This document shows positions 14,101-25,288 of a stretch of DNA of 64,000 bases, piece after piece. Numbering within the stretch: the first letter of the stretch is position 1; every line of letters begins with the position of its first letter. Both the position numbers and the translations under genes were made by a program. Below the pieces are notes generated by a model. The model did no database searches and was not told where the DNA came from. It saw only the letters and a program-made list of their open reading frames with translations. The stretch spans positions 434,001-498,000 of the forward strand of contig JAEVLN010000032.1 in assembly GCA_018350325.1 (NCBI GenBank), given 5' to 3'. Origin of the DNA: Globodera rostochiensis. Lineage: Eukaryota > Nematoda > Chromadorea > Rhabditida > Heteroderidae.

Positions 14101-17100
14101 CTCGCGCTTTTCCGCCTCGGTGCGAAAGTACACGCTCCAAAACGCGGGTGTCTTCAACAGCAACTTTTTGTTGAACCATTTCGGGTAAAAGCGTGGCAAT
14201 GTTGGCACCAACTGTTTGAACAGCGCGTAGTTTTGGCCCAGAAAGCCCATGTCGTTTTCCGGAATTTGAATGTGCAAAAAGTGTTGGTCGTATGGAATTT
14301 GAATGCTCATGTCCCGGTCGTACATCAAACACCTTGACCAAGCAGTACAGAATATAAATCAATATTTCGGGCTTTTTTGTTAATAAATCAATATTTTAGG
14401 CATTTGCTAGAAAATTTCTTAAGAAAAATGCAATAAAAACCTCAACTTTTTTTTCTCAACTAAAAATGCTGCACCCCTAAAAATCAATATTTTCCAAAAA
14501 GGTTTTTATAAATTTTCAAAAACTAATGTGAAAAATATAAACATTTACAATTGTGAGAAGGAAACTGATAATGAGGTTTTCACGCATAAATTGACTGAAT
14601 TTGATCATTTTTAATCAATATTTTGACAATTTTTGGGGTTTTGGTCAATATTTAACGTTTTTCTTAGTCAATATTAAGTCCGGCTCTAGTTATTAAAAAT
14701 TATTTAATTTATTTTTTTCCCCTACCTCGTCACAACTTCGTCAAACAATCGTCTGATGTAGCGCTCCTTCTTGCGCAACTCCTTGCGCTTGTCCCTCTCG
14801 TGGCCACTCAGGAACATTGTGACATTTTCCATCATCAAATGCTTACTCTTTTTAGCCAATTCCCATTGTTCCAGCTTTTCAATGATCTGATCAACGGTGC
14901 CCGCAATTTTTGTGCCGTTCAACTCGACGAATGGCACGCGTTGGCCAAAGAGGTCGGCCAACAGAAAATCGTTTTTTATGCGCTAAAAACAACAATTACT
15001 ATATGAGTTATTGGCGCCATGTCAAACAAAAAAAGCATTTGAAAGATTTTTTAAAGGGAGAATTAGAGGCGTGGCCAAAATGCCAAAGGCATATTAAGTG
15101 GAACACGGACCGATTGAGATTCTCGATCAATCGCCGACAAGATTTTTTTTCAAGATTCGAACTCGATCAATGAAATTTTATTGACATTTTTTCATCATTT
15201 TTCAGTGATCTCGAACGGGAACGATGAGATTTTTTTTGAGATTCTCGATCTAAATCTCGGAAGATCTCAACAAGATTTTTTCAAGATTCGACCCTTGATC
15301 AATGAAATTTTATTGAGGTTTTTTATCATTTTTCAGTAATCTCGTACGAATTTCGATCGATGAGATTTTTTTCGAGATTCTCGATCAATATCTCGATCGT
15401 CCGGGCTCTAATAATAACATTTGCTTACATAAAACGGCAACTTGCGCAGCATCAGCCACGCCTCCAGCTTCAGTGCCGCAGGCGAAATGACTGGCACACT
15501 AATGCCTTTCATAGCACTGAGGCGCGGGTAGGTGATTAGATAAATCACATCTTGGTTCCAATTCACCACAATAGGACCTAAAGTTAAAAGATTTTTAAAT
15601 ATTTTTTTAAATAAAGCTTTGATTTTGTCATTTAGTAGATTAAAATTTAAAAAAAATTAACTGAAAAATAGACGTTCAAAAAATTTAAGATCATTAAAAT
15701 TTATATTAATTATTCTGGCCTTGCACTGAATTATAATGCAGTATTTCATCTAAAAGATCCCCCGGGGTTCTATTCAATCCCCAAAAAAGGGGCTCTATTC
15801 GAGGGGGGGGGGGGAATTATTATTAAAACAAAAATAGTTTTTTGTTGTTGTTCTACCTTGTGCCATAAAAAAAAATCAAAAAAATGGAATATATATCAAA
15901 AAATTATTAAAATAAAAAGTTTTGTTGTTGTTCCACCTTGTGCCATAGGGGGAGGAGCTCAATTAGGGGAAATACGGTATATAAATAATATAATATCAAT
16001 AAAATTATTATTAAAACAAAAAAAGTTTTTTGTTGTTTTTCTTCACCTTGTGCCAATAACGGAAGAAAGTTGTTGTGTAGTTTGTCTTTGATCTTGCGCA
16101 CCGCACCCACCAGGTTGCGGACCAGCGGCAGTTTGGCGAACAGCGCAGCGCCGGAGGCAATTTGGCCACCGCAAAATTTCAAAAATTTGCCTCCCACCGT
16201 CATGACGTCAACTGTTGCCTTGCCAAATTTGTTCATTCGTCGCGCAATAAAGTTGGAGTAGTACACGTTGTAAACCTTTTAAATTAAAAAAAAATGTGTA
16301 TCATGATCAGAATGCTGATTTATTCATAGTCTGATCAACAGAACACTTCTTGATCCGCACAGGGGACGCCGAAAAAAAGTCCGGAAACCGGAATTCAGGA
16401 CCCAAAAATTTTTTCTTGGCGGCGCCTATCGGCACTGGCGACCCCCCCCCCCCCTCAAACTAATCTAAAAACTATGAAAACAAACTGCCAATTTTTGTAA
16501 ATTTCCGGATTTTTTGCCAAAAAGTCCGGAATTCCGGACCCAAAAATGTCCGGAAACCGGTTACATCCTTGCTCCGTACCTCATCATCCGTAATCTCCGT
16601 CATTGGCTGCCCAGGCGTTTTCAATTGTTCGATCGCTTTGCGCATGATCAGTCCGACCATACGCCGATTCTTCTTCGCGTCCCAACCACCCTGTCAAAAA
16701 AACACAATTGTTTTACAAAATTTTAATTGTTTGTTTAAATAAGGACAAAACAGCAGATGTCCTCCTCTACCCACCTTGGAGGACATAATGCGATCAATGC
16801 TCATGGACAGAATTTCGGTTGGTGCGTTGAAGATGATCAGGATGATTTTGACAATGTTGGCCGAGATGATGCCGAACTCTTGCAGCGCGTAGAAAGGCGC
16901 AAAGCCAGCGGTAAGCGACAACACAATGCCTGGGGCATTGAAATTTTGAGATTTTTTTAAATTTGCAAAATTTCAATTTAAAAAATTGACAAAAAAAAAT
17001 CAACAGATCAGTCTTGGTACTGAAATTTTGGTCCCGGTACGGTGACCCGTACAACGCTAAATAAAACTATGAAAAACCCCGATGTTGGTGTTTTTTTCAC

Positions 17101-20100
17101 TACTTAAAAACGAATTGAACTGCTCGGCTTTTTTTTTAAACATTTAGAGCTTTCGAGTGGCATCTTGTTTGTTTGACTTGGTTGGGTTTAAAAAAAGTAA
17201 TAGGCTTTCTAAATTGCTGGTATAATTTTGTTTTACAATTTTGAAAAAAAAAAAAGTAAAATCATGCCGGTGGCCATCGAATTGCGCGCCATGCCCGTCG
17301 TCTTGGTCAAGTCCATCACGCGATCGACACGGTTGCGCACAAGCCGTTCCAATGCCTCGTGCTGGGCCTCCCTTGCCTTTGCGCGAAGTTCTTTTTTTGA
17401 CTTGAAAAAAATTGCGAATTTTAAAATTTTAGTTACCAAAATTTTTTGATCAAAATTGTCGATAATCCCACCCAAAAAATCTGATCGATCATTCCATCTG
17501 ATCAGATCAACTTTTCAAATCAAAACTTGTCGATATTCCCACCCAAAAAATCTGATCGATCATTCACATCTGATCAGATAAGAAGAGTGTAGGAAACGAT
17601 TCTGATTGAATGATTAAACCCCAGGGCCTTCCTGCTGTTGTCTGATCAAAATCATGCCTAAGGATTATATATGAAAAGCGTTGGCGCCGCCTACCATTTT
17701 CTCATCAGCAGCCGCCGACTTCTGCTGCTTCGACTCACGGATAACCGCACCAATTGCGCTGATCGGTTTGCGCCAATCGTGGCGCTTGCTCTCCTCCTCG
17801 GCCTTCATGTCGGTGACCAGCTTGTCCAAGTCCGGCTTGGGGAAGAAGCCTTTGTTGATCAGGTTCAGCACGCGTTCCCCGGTCTGCTCCTCTGCTTCGT
17901 GAATTTCTGAGGGCACCATCGCTGCCGATGTGGCGGTTGCTAACTGTTTTTTCGTTGTGATTTTGCAAGTGTTTTAAAATTCTAGGGGGTTTTAGGGTCG
18001 TCGAATTCGAAGCTGACCTTCATTTCGACCAATTTGAAGCCCAAACCTGAATTCAAACAAAAAACTTTGAAAATTCAAAAAACATTTTCCATAAAAAAAT
18101 GTAAATCTAAAAATTCTTGTTTCGAAATTGGTCGAAATGGAGTTCAGATTCGGATTCTACGACCCTAAAAACCACAAAAAATTTTTTTTGTTTGTTTACC
18201 ATGTTCGTCATGGTCAGCATGGGCAGCCAGGCAAGCCCGGAGGCATACTCCATCACATTGTTGGGGATGGCCCCGAACGATGCAACGGTGCCGGATGCCA
18301 CCGCTTCGTGAAAGTTCTGTATCAGTATCGCTTTCTTCGGGAACAGCGGTGCCCCACGCGACGAGGCAATTGCCCGCTTGATCATCAACGAATCAAACGT
18401 CTCGGCAAACAGCGGCGTGATGGAGTACAATGCGACGCTCAGCGGAATTGCAAATGGACCAATCAGCGGCGTGAGAAATCCTACAGGGAGGGATAGGAGG
18501 GAAGGATGGCAGTGGCAGTGTAGACTAGAGAAAGCACTTGAGAACCACCGATCGAGAATCTCGAAAAAATTAAAGGATCAGAATCTCGAAAAAAATTAAA
18601 CGATCAGAATCTCGAAAAAAATTAAACGATCAAGATTCGTTCGAGATCATAGAAAAATCTCGAAGATCTCAATAAAATTTCGTCGATTGAAATTCGGTCA
18701 AGAATCTCGAAAAATAAACGATCAAGATTCGTTCGAGATCACAGAAATCTCGACGACAAAATTTCGTCGATCGAAACCTCGAAAAATCTCGACGAGAATC
18801 TCGATCGTCCTTTCTCGTGTAGACAAAGTGTTAAACCGCATTTTTCAATTCATTTTTTGTGGATTTTTTTCGAAATTTGGCATTTTTCAATCATTTTTTG
18901 TGGATTTTTCAAATCATTTTTTGTTGATTTTTCAAAAAAAAAAAAATTTGCCGCTACCGATGACAATCGGCCATAAAAAGCGTCAAAAAATAGTGCAATT
19001 ATTCCACTGCCAAAGAGGCTCAACGACAGCTGCAGCATCATTCCGTTTAGGTCCTTAACGCTGATCACCGAGTTGATGATCTGTGCGCCAAGCCTGCCCC
19101 GCATTTCTTTGCTCTGAATAGGTAAACAAAAATAATTTTTTGTTTTTTTGATAAATGATAATGTACTTCTTCTACAAATTTAAAACCATATGGCTTACAT
19201 GTTTACATAATTTTTTAAATTAAAATTCTATTCATTGGGTGGGACTCGAACTCACGCCAATCCGTTTCCCGGCCGCTCTTCCACTGAGCTACCGGGGAGG
19301 CGTCCATTTGCGGACCCGATCGTTTTGGCGCGATTAGTCATAACTTAGTCATTAAGAAAGCAAATCAAACAAAATTGATATTACCCAGAAGCTCTCTGTT
19401 TGATGAGCAAAAGCTAACCGATTCGTCTTTACTCGAAAAAGATGGCTTAAACCATGTAAAAAGCTATTTTTATGAAAGCCATTTTGGCCCGCTGAGTCAT
19501 AAGTTGCTTTGTTTAAGTCTAATCGCCTAGTTGTTCTCTATTATATGATCTACAACATAGTACTTTCAAACCGTACCAAGATTGTTTGATTTGGTTAACT
19601 AACAAAAAAGTTATGATGTTTCAAACTAGGGTTGGTCCCCGACCCCTCGGGGGCAAGAAAAGTCGAGGCCGGGGTTTTTGTTCCCGACTAAAAAAGTCAG
19701 GTATCGGGGTTTTCCCCAGAAAAAACCCCGAAAAATTCAAAAAAGTCGGGATCGGGGACGAAAACCCCGACTAAAAAAAGTCGGGGTCCGGGGACGGGGA
19801 CCAACCCTATTTCAAACAAGTCGGCGCCGAACCTGGCCGCGCCGAACTGACCTCAACCGTCCCATTTGAGTGGGAGGGTCGTTTGGGCGCCGAGAAACGT
19901 GAGGGCCCAAACGGCGGGGCCTAAACGTCCCGCTCCCCTCTCATTTTGCCTATCATTTGCCATCGCCCGTGGCGTTTTAACCGTCCACGTGTCCAACCAG
20001 CCCTTACAAAAATTTCTGTGTGTCTGTCTACCTGTGGTTCATACTTGCTCTCCATTGTGTTCGGATCCAATTTGATCTCCATGTACAGCGTTTTATCGAC

Positions 20101-23100
20101 CAGTTGGCCCAACTTGTTGCACGTCTTCGCCTCCTTGGACAGTTGTGCATGGAACGGTGCCAACTTCCGTAACGCTTTGTGCACTTTTTTCAGCATGTTT
20201 GCATGGTCCTTCTCCATCTTCTCCAGCTTGTACTTGTCCTTCTCGGCATCGTGCAGCCGTTTGTAATTGATCAAAAATTGATCTTTGCCCTTAGGGGGGG
20301 AAATTGAATTTTGTGTGAAAATAGTAAAAAACATAGATCGATCTATTTTTTTTTCCATTTATTTCTTTTTTATTGCAATTTCGAGCCTTATTGAAAACAA
20401 ACAAAAATAAACCCGGAGTTATTCCCTTCCTCCATTCACTTTTTACTCTTACTTTGAAACATTTTAATATTCAAACAAAATCAAATAATTTATTTAATTT
20501 GAGATGATTTAAAACTAAATTTTAAATAAAACTTTTTAATAATTTTTATGTTTAATAAGCTGTTTTTTAATTTACTTTATTAATATTTAAATAATGCATT
20601 TAACTAAAAAAGTGATGAAATTATGATTTTAGTTGTTTTATTTTGAATTAAATTGATTTTATGGACTAAATAAATCGTTAACCCTGCTACAAGGCAGGAT
20701 TAAGAATCCTTTGGGTTAACGATTTATTTTCGATATACTAATGATAAAATTAAATTAATTAATTTTTAATATTTTTTTTATGAATTTATGTTCATAGCAA
20801 GAGTTTAAGTTTTAAAAATCAGCAAAGTTTTTGTAAACCAAGAATGAAACAAAAATTTCACCTTAAGCCCACCCAGCAACAATTTGAACTTTTTTTCGTC
20901 GAGATTCTTTCCGTCGGGATATAATTTGCCCACTTCCGCGAGCAGTCGGTCCAGCAATTGAACCTGCTCAGCATCGAGCCGCTTGTATTCCTTACGTCCC
21001 GTTCTAGCACTGACAGTATAGCGCACCTGTTTTGTGTAAAAAGAAATTGCCAACCAATGGTTTCCGAATACTGAATATCAGTGATTCACGAAAGTCTCGG
21101 GCTCGAGTATATCAACTCGAGAAAGTGTTGGGGTTTTTAGGTCTCGGGCTTGAGTCTTGAGGTCAAGTCTCGGACTCGAGTCTCGAAATCAAATCTCGGG
21201 CCTCGGGCTCGAGGTCAAGTCTCGGGCACGAGGTAAAATCTCGGGCTCTAGTCTCGGAAAATTTTAGGTCTCGTGTATCCATTACTGAATACTATTTGTA
21301 TGATCAGACATTTGATCAAACAAATACACAAACGTTTTTACATTTTCGGCCAGAAAGTCGAACGGGTGATACTTCTGATTCTTCAGCTCTTTTATCCATT
21401 TGCGCGAAATGCCAGCCCTATCAGATGCGTTGTCTTTCTTCTGCGGCTTCTGTTGCTGCTTGCCATTGTTGTCATTGTCGTTGTTGTTGTTCTGGCTGAT
21501 GCTCTCCAGCTGCTCAATCCCGCCAATCGCACTACAAAAAAGTTTTTAAATTGTCAAAATTTTAATTTTCAATTAAAAATCGTAATATTTGGTTGGATGT
21601 GCCACATATTTGCCATTCTTTCGCTTGTTGCCCGCCATTTTTGTGTTCTCCCGATGTCTGTTTTCACATCCAAATATTACGATTTTTAATGAAAAAATTA
21701 AACTTTCAAAATTTTGTTCGAATTCGGGTTCGGGGTACGGAACAGGGCGAAACGGTATCCAGATTAGGATTCTACGACCAAGACCAGACAAAACTGCTAG
21801 ACCCGAAACAGATCAGTGCAACTGTCTGCTAATCAAGATAAGATGCTTGAAATTCGCCTAATCTGGATTGGATAAGATGATGCCACTAGTAGATCATGAA
21901 ACCGTAGTTGATCAGGAATCCCGATCACTACTATTGGTCCAGAATTTTTGATCAGACCAATTGCTTGCCTTTCCGCTTTTTGCAAGATCTCTGTACGTTG
22001 GTTGTCGTTCAGCTTGTCCAAGTGTTCCGACAGCACCGAGCCGGCCAGCTCCAACTTGGTGGCATTTTTTGTGTCCTTACTGCGCCCCAGCTTGTTCACC
22101 ACCCAGCCAGTGCCATTCTTCACCGTGCCAATGATGGAGTAATATATCGCCTTGAACTTTGCCAACCACTTCTGGGTACTGCCCATTGTCTTCTTCTTTT
22201 GCTGTGTTGGTTCCGTCAAATTGCTCCAGTCAAGCTGTGCGGCATCGCCAAATCCGGCATGGCCTCGTTGGATTGCCTGCATCACGGCATAGGTGCTAGT
22301 CTGAGAATAAAAAAGAATGGTAGAAATGCCCGGCCATATGTAACGGATGCCAACAAAAAAAAAGTGCTGGAACTAGGATTTTTTCGATCGATAGTATCAC
22401 GATAATTATCGAAAATTTTTTTGCGGTATTTATTGAATTTATCGTATCCTGCCGAACACTAATGGGGTCAAGCCTAGCTTCTCAAGCATCGGCCAGGGTG
22501 CCTGTCAAGTACCTCATCCGCACTTTCCTCATCATCATCATCGTCGTCGTCGTCGTCGTCATCCTGGATGTAATCCTCCTCATCATTTGTTTCGAACAGA
22601 AACGGGGCATGACGGCGCCGTTTTGACGGCAAATTGTCCGCTATTTCGTCTTAAAAACACAGATATATACATACATAAAGTGTTTTTGTTTAAAACGGAG
22701 TATCGATTGATTCAAGAATATCGATTACATTTACCCACGCCCTTTTTGCGGGGCCGTGATCACAGATCATACCAAGATCACGCCGTTTTTAGGGAGGTTT
22801 CCGTGATCAGGGATCACGCCTCGCGGCTTTTTTTTGTTGTTTAATCACGTCCAGCCCTGCTGGTTTCAATGCTGACCTGCTTCCTCTTGTCCCGCTTCCT
22901 CATCATCGTTCGGCAAGCCTTGCTCGAATAGCAATGCATTGTTTAGCGTGTGTTCGTTTGGTGCAAACGCGAGCGCACATCCGGCTTCCGGAATTTCCTT
23001 ATGGATCTTCCGCAGTTCGTCCAGATCCTCCTTGAAGATGCATAAGTTCAAAATAGTGCATGGACCGATCAAGATTTTTTCGATCGAAATCTCAGTAAAT

Positions 23101-25288
23101 CGGGATCAAAATCTTAGACCGACAAAATTTTTTGAGATTTTTCGAGATTCTTAATTGAATTACTGATATTCAAGATTTTCCGTAATCTCAAACGAATCTC
23201 GATCGTTTATTCAAGATTATCGAGATTCCCGATCGGTCCTCAAGTCCGGGCTCTAGTTCAAAATGTAGGGATTTGAGAGTCGGGCACATTCCAGACCTTG
23301 CTCTCGAGCTTCCGCTGCACATACAACATGATGGTTTCAACTGTGTCTTCGTCCGCAACAAAATAGCCTTTCTTGCCATAGTTTTGCATGAATTTTTTGT
23401 GTGCGCGTCCGTACTCCGTTATGGCACGACGCAATGTGCCACCGGCACGCTTTGCGTTGTCAGCTTTCCTGACCACACCCATGAACGGGGGCGGCATCTT
23501 GTACTGAGTTTTCTCCACCAGCTTGGACAAGTACACCTGAGAGCACATTTTGAATTTCAGATAGAGTGCCGGTCAAACTGATTTTTATTGGATCGGAATC
23601 TCGATCAATCCCGGTCCAAACCCATAAATCAGTTCGGACGGGGTTTCAACCCAAATCCCGATCAGTGCCGTCGGATTTCAACCCAAATCCCGATCAGTGC
23701 CGTCGGATTTCAACCCAAAACCCGATCAGTCCCGTCGGATTTCAACCCAAATCCCGATCAGTCCTGTCGGATTTTAACCCAAATCCCGATCAGTGCCGTC
23801 GGATTTCAACCCAAATCCCGATCAGTCCCGTCGGATCTCAACCCAAATCCCGATCAGTCCTGTCGGATTTTAACCGAAATCCCGATCAGTGCCGTCGGAT
23901 TTTAACCCAAATCCCGATCAGTGCCGTCGGATTTCAACCCAAATCCCGATCAGTCCTGTCGGATTTTAACCCAAATCCCGATCAGTGCCGTCGGATTTCA
24001 ACCCAAATCCCGATCAGTCCCATCGGATTTCAACCCAAATCCCGATCAGTTCTGTCGGATTTTAACCGAAATCCCGATCAGTGCCGTCGGATTTCAACCC
24101 AAATCCCGATCAGTCCCGTCGGATTTCAACCCAAAGCCCGATCAGTCCCGTCGGATTTCAACCCAAAGCCCGATCAGTCCCGTCGGATTTCAACCCAAAT
24201 CCCGATCAGTCCCATCGGATTTCAACCCAAATCCCGATCAGTTCTGTCGGATTTTAACCGAAATCCCGATCAGTGCCGTCGGATTTCAACCCAAATCCCG
24301 ATCAGTCCCGTCGGATTTCAACCCAAAGCCCGATCAGTCCCGTCGGATTTCAACCCAAAGCCCGATCAGTCCCGTCGGATTTCAACCCAAATCCCGATCA
24401 GTCCCGTCGGATTCGCGACGTGATCCTGATCCCGTCAGGGTCTAATACTTTCAGGTCATATTGTATGATTTTAAACCAACAATTGGTCAGTTACTGGCTT
24501 TTTGCAATTAATACCGATTTTCTTTTTAAATTCTCAAGAATATTACCCGCGAGCCTATCGTTAGCTCCGGGCCCCTTCCAAAACCCTTCAAATTGTGCTT
24601 AAAAGGCCCTCAAAGGCTTACAAAAACAAGATGTGAACTTACTATATTCATTTTATAGTACCCTGAAACAATCTTATAGTATAGCCTATGGGTACTGTAC
24701 CTGTTTACGGTAGCCAGCAACCACTTTGGCGATGTAATCGTGCAATTTGTCCCACTTTTTTTCACTGATTGGTGGGCTTGACAAAAACTTTTTGCGTGCA
24801 ACATCCCAGCCGCTTCCACGGGGACTTGGCTTGTCATCACTGTCTTCAGTGTCCGAGTTGATGTCCGTAGCAGAGCCGCCGGTTGTTGTCGAACTTTGGT
24901 AGTCATCCTCCGGTGGAAAGTGCTCTTCAGACGAGACTGGAAAAATGGAATTTTTTTGATCAGGCCTCAGTTTATGTGCTGTTTTGGGAGGAATTTTCTC
25001 AATGTGACCGGGCCTCGATTAATGTGCTGTTTTGAGAGGAATTTCCTCAAATTTGTGGCCTGGCCTCGGTTAATGTGCGCTTTTGAGAGGAATTTTCTCA
25101 AATTTTTGACCGGGGCTCGGTTAATGTGCTGTACTAATGTCTTGATTATTAATCGTTTTTCGGGAATCTGGTTTTTTTTAAAAAGGATTTTAAAATTTGA
25201 ATTTACTTTCTCCGTTTGCCGCGTTACTGTGTCCTAGCAAAAAAATTTGTAGAAGTAAAAGGCAGAAAATAACAGGGATGAGCTTCAT
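5125..25288 (-). CDS. Giant secreted protein with embedded GST-like (CDR/Fax-type) domain, about 2,090 aa
   Basis: About 34 exons read from 25288 down to 5125. Splice phases agree at every junction except one. Exon 1 encodes a signal peptide (MKLIPVIFCLLLLQIFLLG). Residues about 28-1030 match no family I know. They include an acidic Asp run (22530-22560), charged coiled-coil-like stretches (20032-20289) and hydrophobic segments near 18958-19113, 18200-18480 and 16775-16929. Exons 17-23 (15577-10880) read like the nematode cadmium-responsive/Fax GST fold: DVIYLITYPR, then ISPAALKLEAWL, then VPFVELNG, and finally MFLFGDKPTP followed by ADVSLFAHL. The remaining ~620 C-terminal residues are unrecognised. 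Two introns use GC donors (21968-21967 and 17267-17266). The junction between 18958 and 18480 is one base out of phase, so one exon edge there is wrong. Two or more genes wrongly joined is the main alternative, but the phases argue against it. Confidence 0.72.
5504..5685. mobile_element. hAT-type MITE in an intron, 182 bp
   Basis: Ends TAGGGCTGGGATTTATATGC and a complementary right end (ATAATCCCAGCCCTA). Flanks are TTAATAAA and GTAATAAA (7/8). It lies in the last intron of the giant gene. It shares ends with the element at 9459-9763 and a partner-less copy near 53845-54033. Confidence 0.8.
6509..6719. mobile_element. hAT-type MITE in an intron, 211 bp
   Basis: The right end reads GTCGGGCTCTA and the left end AAGATC-CCGACTTGG. 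Flanks are TTGGATAA and TTGGATAG (7/8). The interior is a degenerate run of CCAGATCC / CCAGGTCC words. It lies between the 6393-6306 and 6951-6755 exons of the giant gene. Confidence 0.65.
8958..9197. mobile_element. hAT-type MITE built of CGAGATTCTCG repeats, 240 bp
   Basis: Left end TAGAGCACGGACCGATCG; right end, read inward, TAGAGCTCGGACTTGAGGAC. Flanks are GTTAAAAA and GTTAATAA (7/8). The interior is a chain of CGAGATTCTCGATC words in both orientations. It is intronic in the giant gene. Confidence 0.8.
9459..9763. mobile_element. hAT-type MITE with a second element nested inside, 305 bp
   Basis: Ends are TAATGCTGGGATTTATATGC and, inward from the right, TAGGGCTGGGATTTACC. Perfect 8-bp duplication TTAATGAT (9451-9458, 9764-9771). 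The interior contains an inverted pair of the TACCGTATA family (see 9624-9752). Intronic in the giant gene. Confidence 0.86.
9624..9752. mobile_element. Nested short element with TACCGTATA-type inverted ends
   Basis: AGTATATACTCTTTTAATTA on the left pairs with TAATTAAAAGAGTATATACGGTA on the right. The interior has several GGGTAATTA words in both orientations. It uses the same terminal consensus as the transposon at 38964-40809 and the hairpin at 37126-37200, and it sits inside the hAT-type MITE 9459-9763. Confidence 0.68.
10118..10430. repeat. Fold-back repeat (AATCTTGGTACCGTTCGA family)
   Basis: The left arm AACAATCTTGGTACCGTTCG and the right arm CGAACGGTACCAAGATTGG are inverted about 220 bp apart. 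They share flanking words (CTATGTCTACAGATGCTATA / TATGCATACATAG). Related half-copies occur at 19320-19620 and 26105-26345. No open frame. Confidence 0.65.
12250..13427. mobile_element. hAT-type element of GGTAAACCGG repeats, 1178 bp, TSD GTTTTAAG
   Basis: TIR TAGTGTTCGGCA and its exact complement, flanked by a perfect 8-bp duplication GTTTTAAG (12242-12249, 13428-13435). Both arms are chains of ACCGGTAAAAACCGG words. The middle (12460-13240) is unrelated AT-rich DNA with no real ORF. It lies in an intron of the giant gene. Confidence 0.88.
13779..14020. repeat. CAGGGTTG-ended repeat of GACTCGAAACTCG words
   Basis: The left end CAGGGTTGTC and the right end CAACCCTG are inverted. The interior repeats CGAGACTCGAAACTCG plus a 14-G run. 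I see no convincing 8-bp duplication, so it may be an old or truncated hAT-type element. Intronic in the giant gene. Confidence 0.55.
15094..15410. repeat. CGAGATTCTCG repeat, probably a decayed MITE
   Basis: The right end reads inward TAGAGCCCGGACGATCG, and the left arm has ACACGGACCGATTGAG. The interior is a chain of CTCGATC / CGAGATT words. The left terminus and duplication are not preserved. Intronic in the giant gene. Confidence 0.5.
18526..18816. mobile_element. hAT-type MITE of CGAGAATCTCG repeats, 291 bp, TSD GTGTAGAC
   Basis: The left end is TAGAGAAAGCAC; the right end reads inward GAGAAAGGACGATCGAG. A perfect 8-bp duplication GTGTAGAC lies at 18518-18525 and 18817-18824. The last two bases (TA) seem lost at the right end. 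It sits in the intron whose splice junction is out of phase in the giant gene model. Confidence 0.75.
19233..19301 (-). tRNA. Degenerate tRNA-like sequence
   Basis: On the minus strand an A-box-like TAGCTCAGTGGAAGAGC is followed by a B-box-like GAGTTCGAGTCCCAC at normal spacing. The acceptor stem does not pair (TCCCCGG against CCAATGA) and the anticodon loop is irregular. It is therefore a pseudo-tRNA or the head of a tRNA-derived SINE, not a working tRNA. A weaker relative may lie near 44735-44795. Confidence 0.35.
19627..19809. mobile_element. hAT-type MITE of GTCGGGG repeats, 183 bp, TSD TTTCAAAC
   Basis: Ends TAGGGTTGGTCCCCGACCCC and the matching complement on the right. Perfect 8-bp duplication TTTCAAAC (19619-19626, 19810-19817). 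The interior repeats GTCGGGG and CCCCGA words from the ends. It has inserted into the end of a fold-back repeat. Confidence 0.88.
21070..21290. repeat. TCTCGGGCTCGAG repeat cluster
   Basis: A chain of TCTCGGGCTCGAGTC words. CAGTGATTCACGA on the left and, inward from the right, CAGTAATGGATACACGA look like worn hAT ends. I cannot define a duplication. Related clusters lie at 38770-38885, 52440-52580, 60958-61062 and 62650-62730. Confidence 0.5.
23054..23255. mobile_element. hAT-type MITE of CGAGATT repeats, 202 bp, TSD GTTCAAAA
   Basis: Left end TAGTGCATGGACCGATC; right end, inward, TAGAGCCCGGACTTGAGGAC. Perfect duplication GTTCAAAA (23046-23053, 23256-23263). Removing the element and one duplicate leaves an ordinary ~56-nt GT-AG intron of the giant gene, which dates the insertion after the intron. 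Confidence 0.87.
23640..24415. repeat. 32-bp tandem satellite with 192-bp higher-order period
   Basis: About 24 copies of a 32-bp unit (CCCGATCAGTCCCGTCGGAT plus TTCAACCCAAAT). Because 32 is not a multiple of 3 and the unit lacks stops, long open frames appear on the plus strand; they are not genes. A block starting with the variant CAGTCCCATCGG recurs 192 bp later (24014 and 24207), giving six-unit higher-order repeats. It lies in an intron of the giant gene on the other strand. Confidence 0.9.

Noticed and set aside
23566..24602. Long plus-strand open frames (up to 285 residues) with Pro/Arg/Ser repeats
   Set aside because: They are produced by the 32-bp satellite, which has no stops in any plus-strand frame; overlapping frames are equally open.
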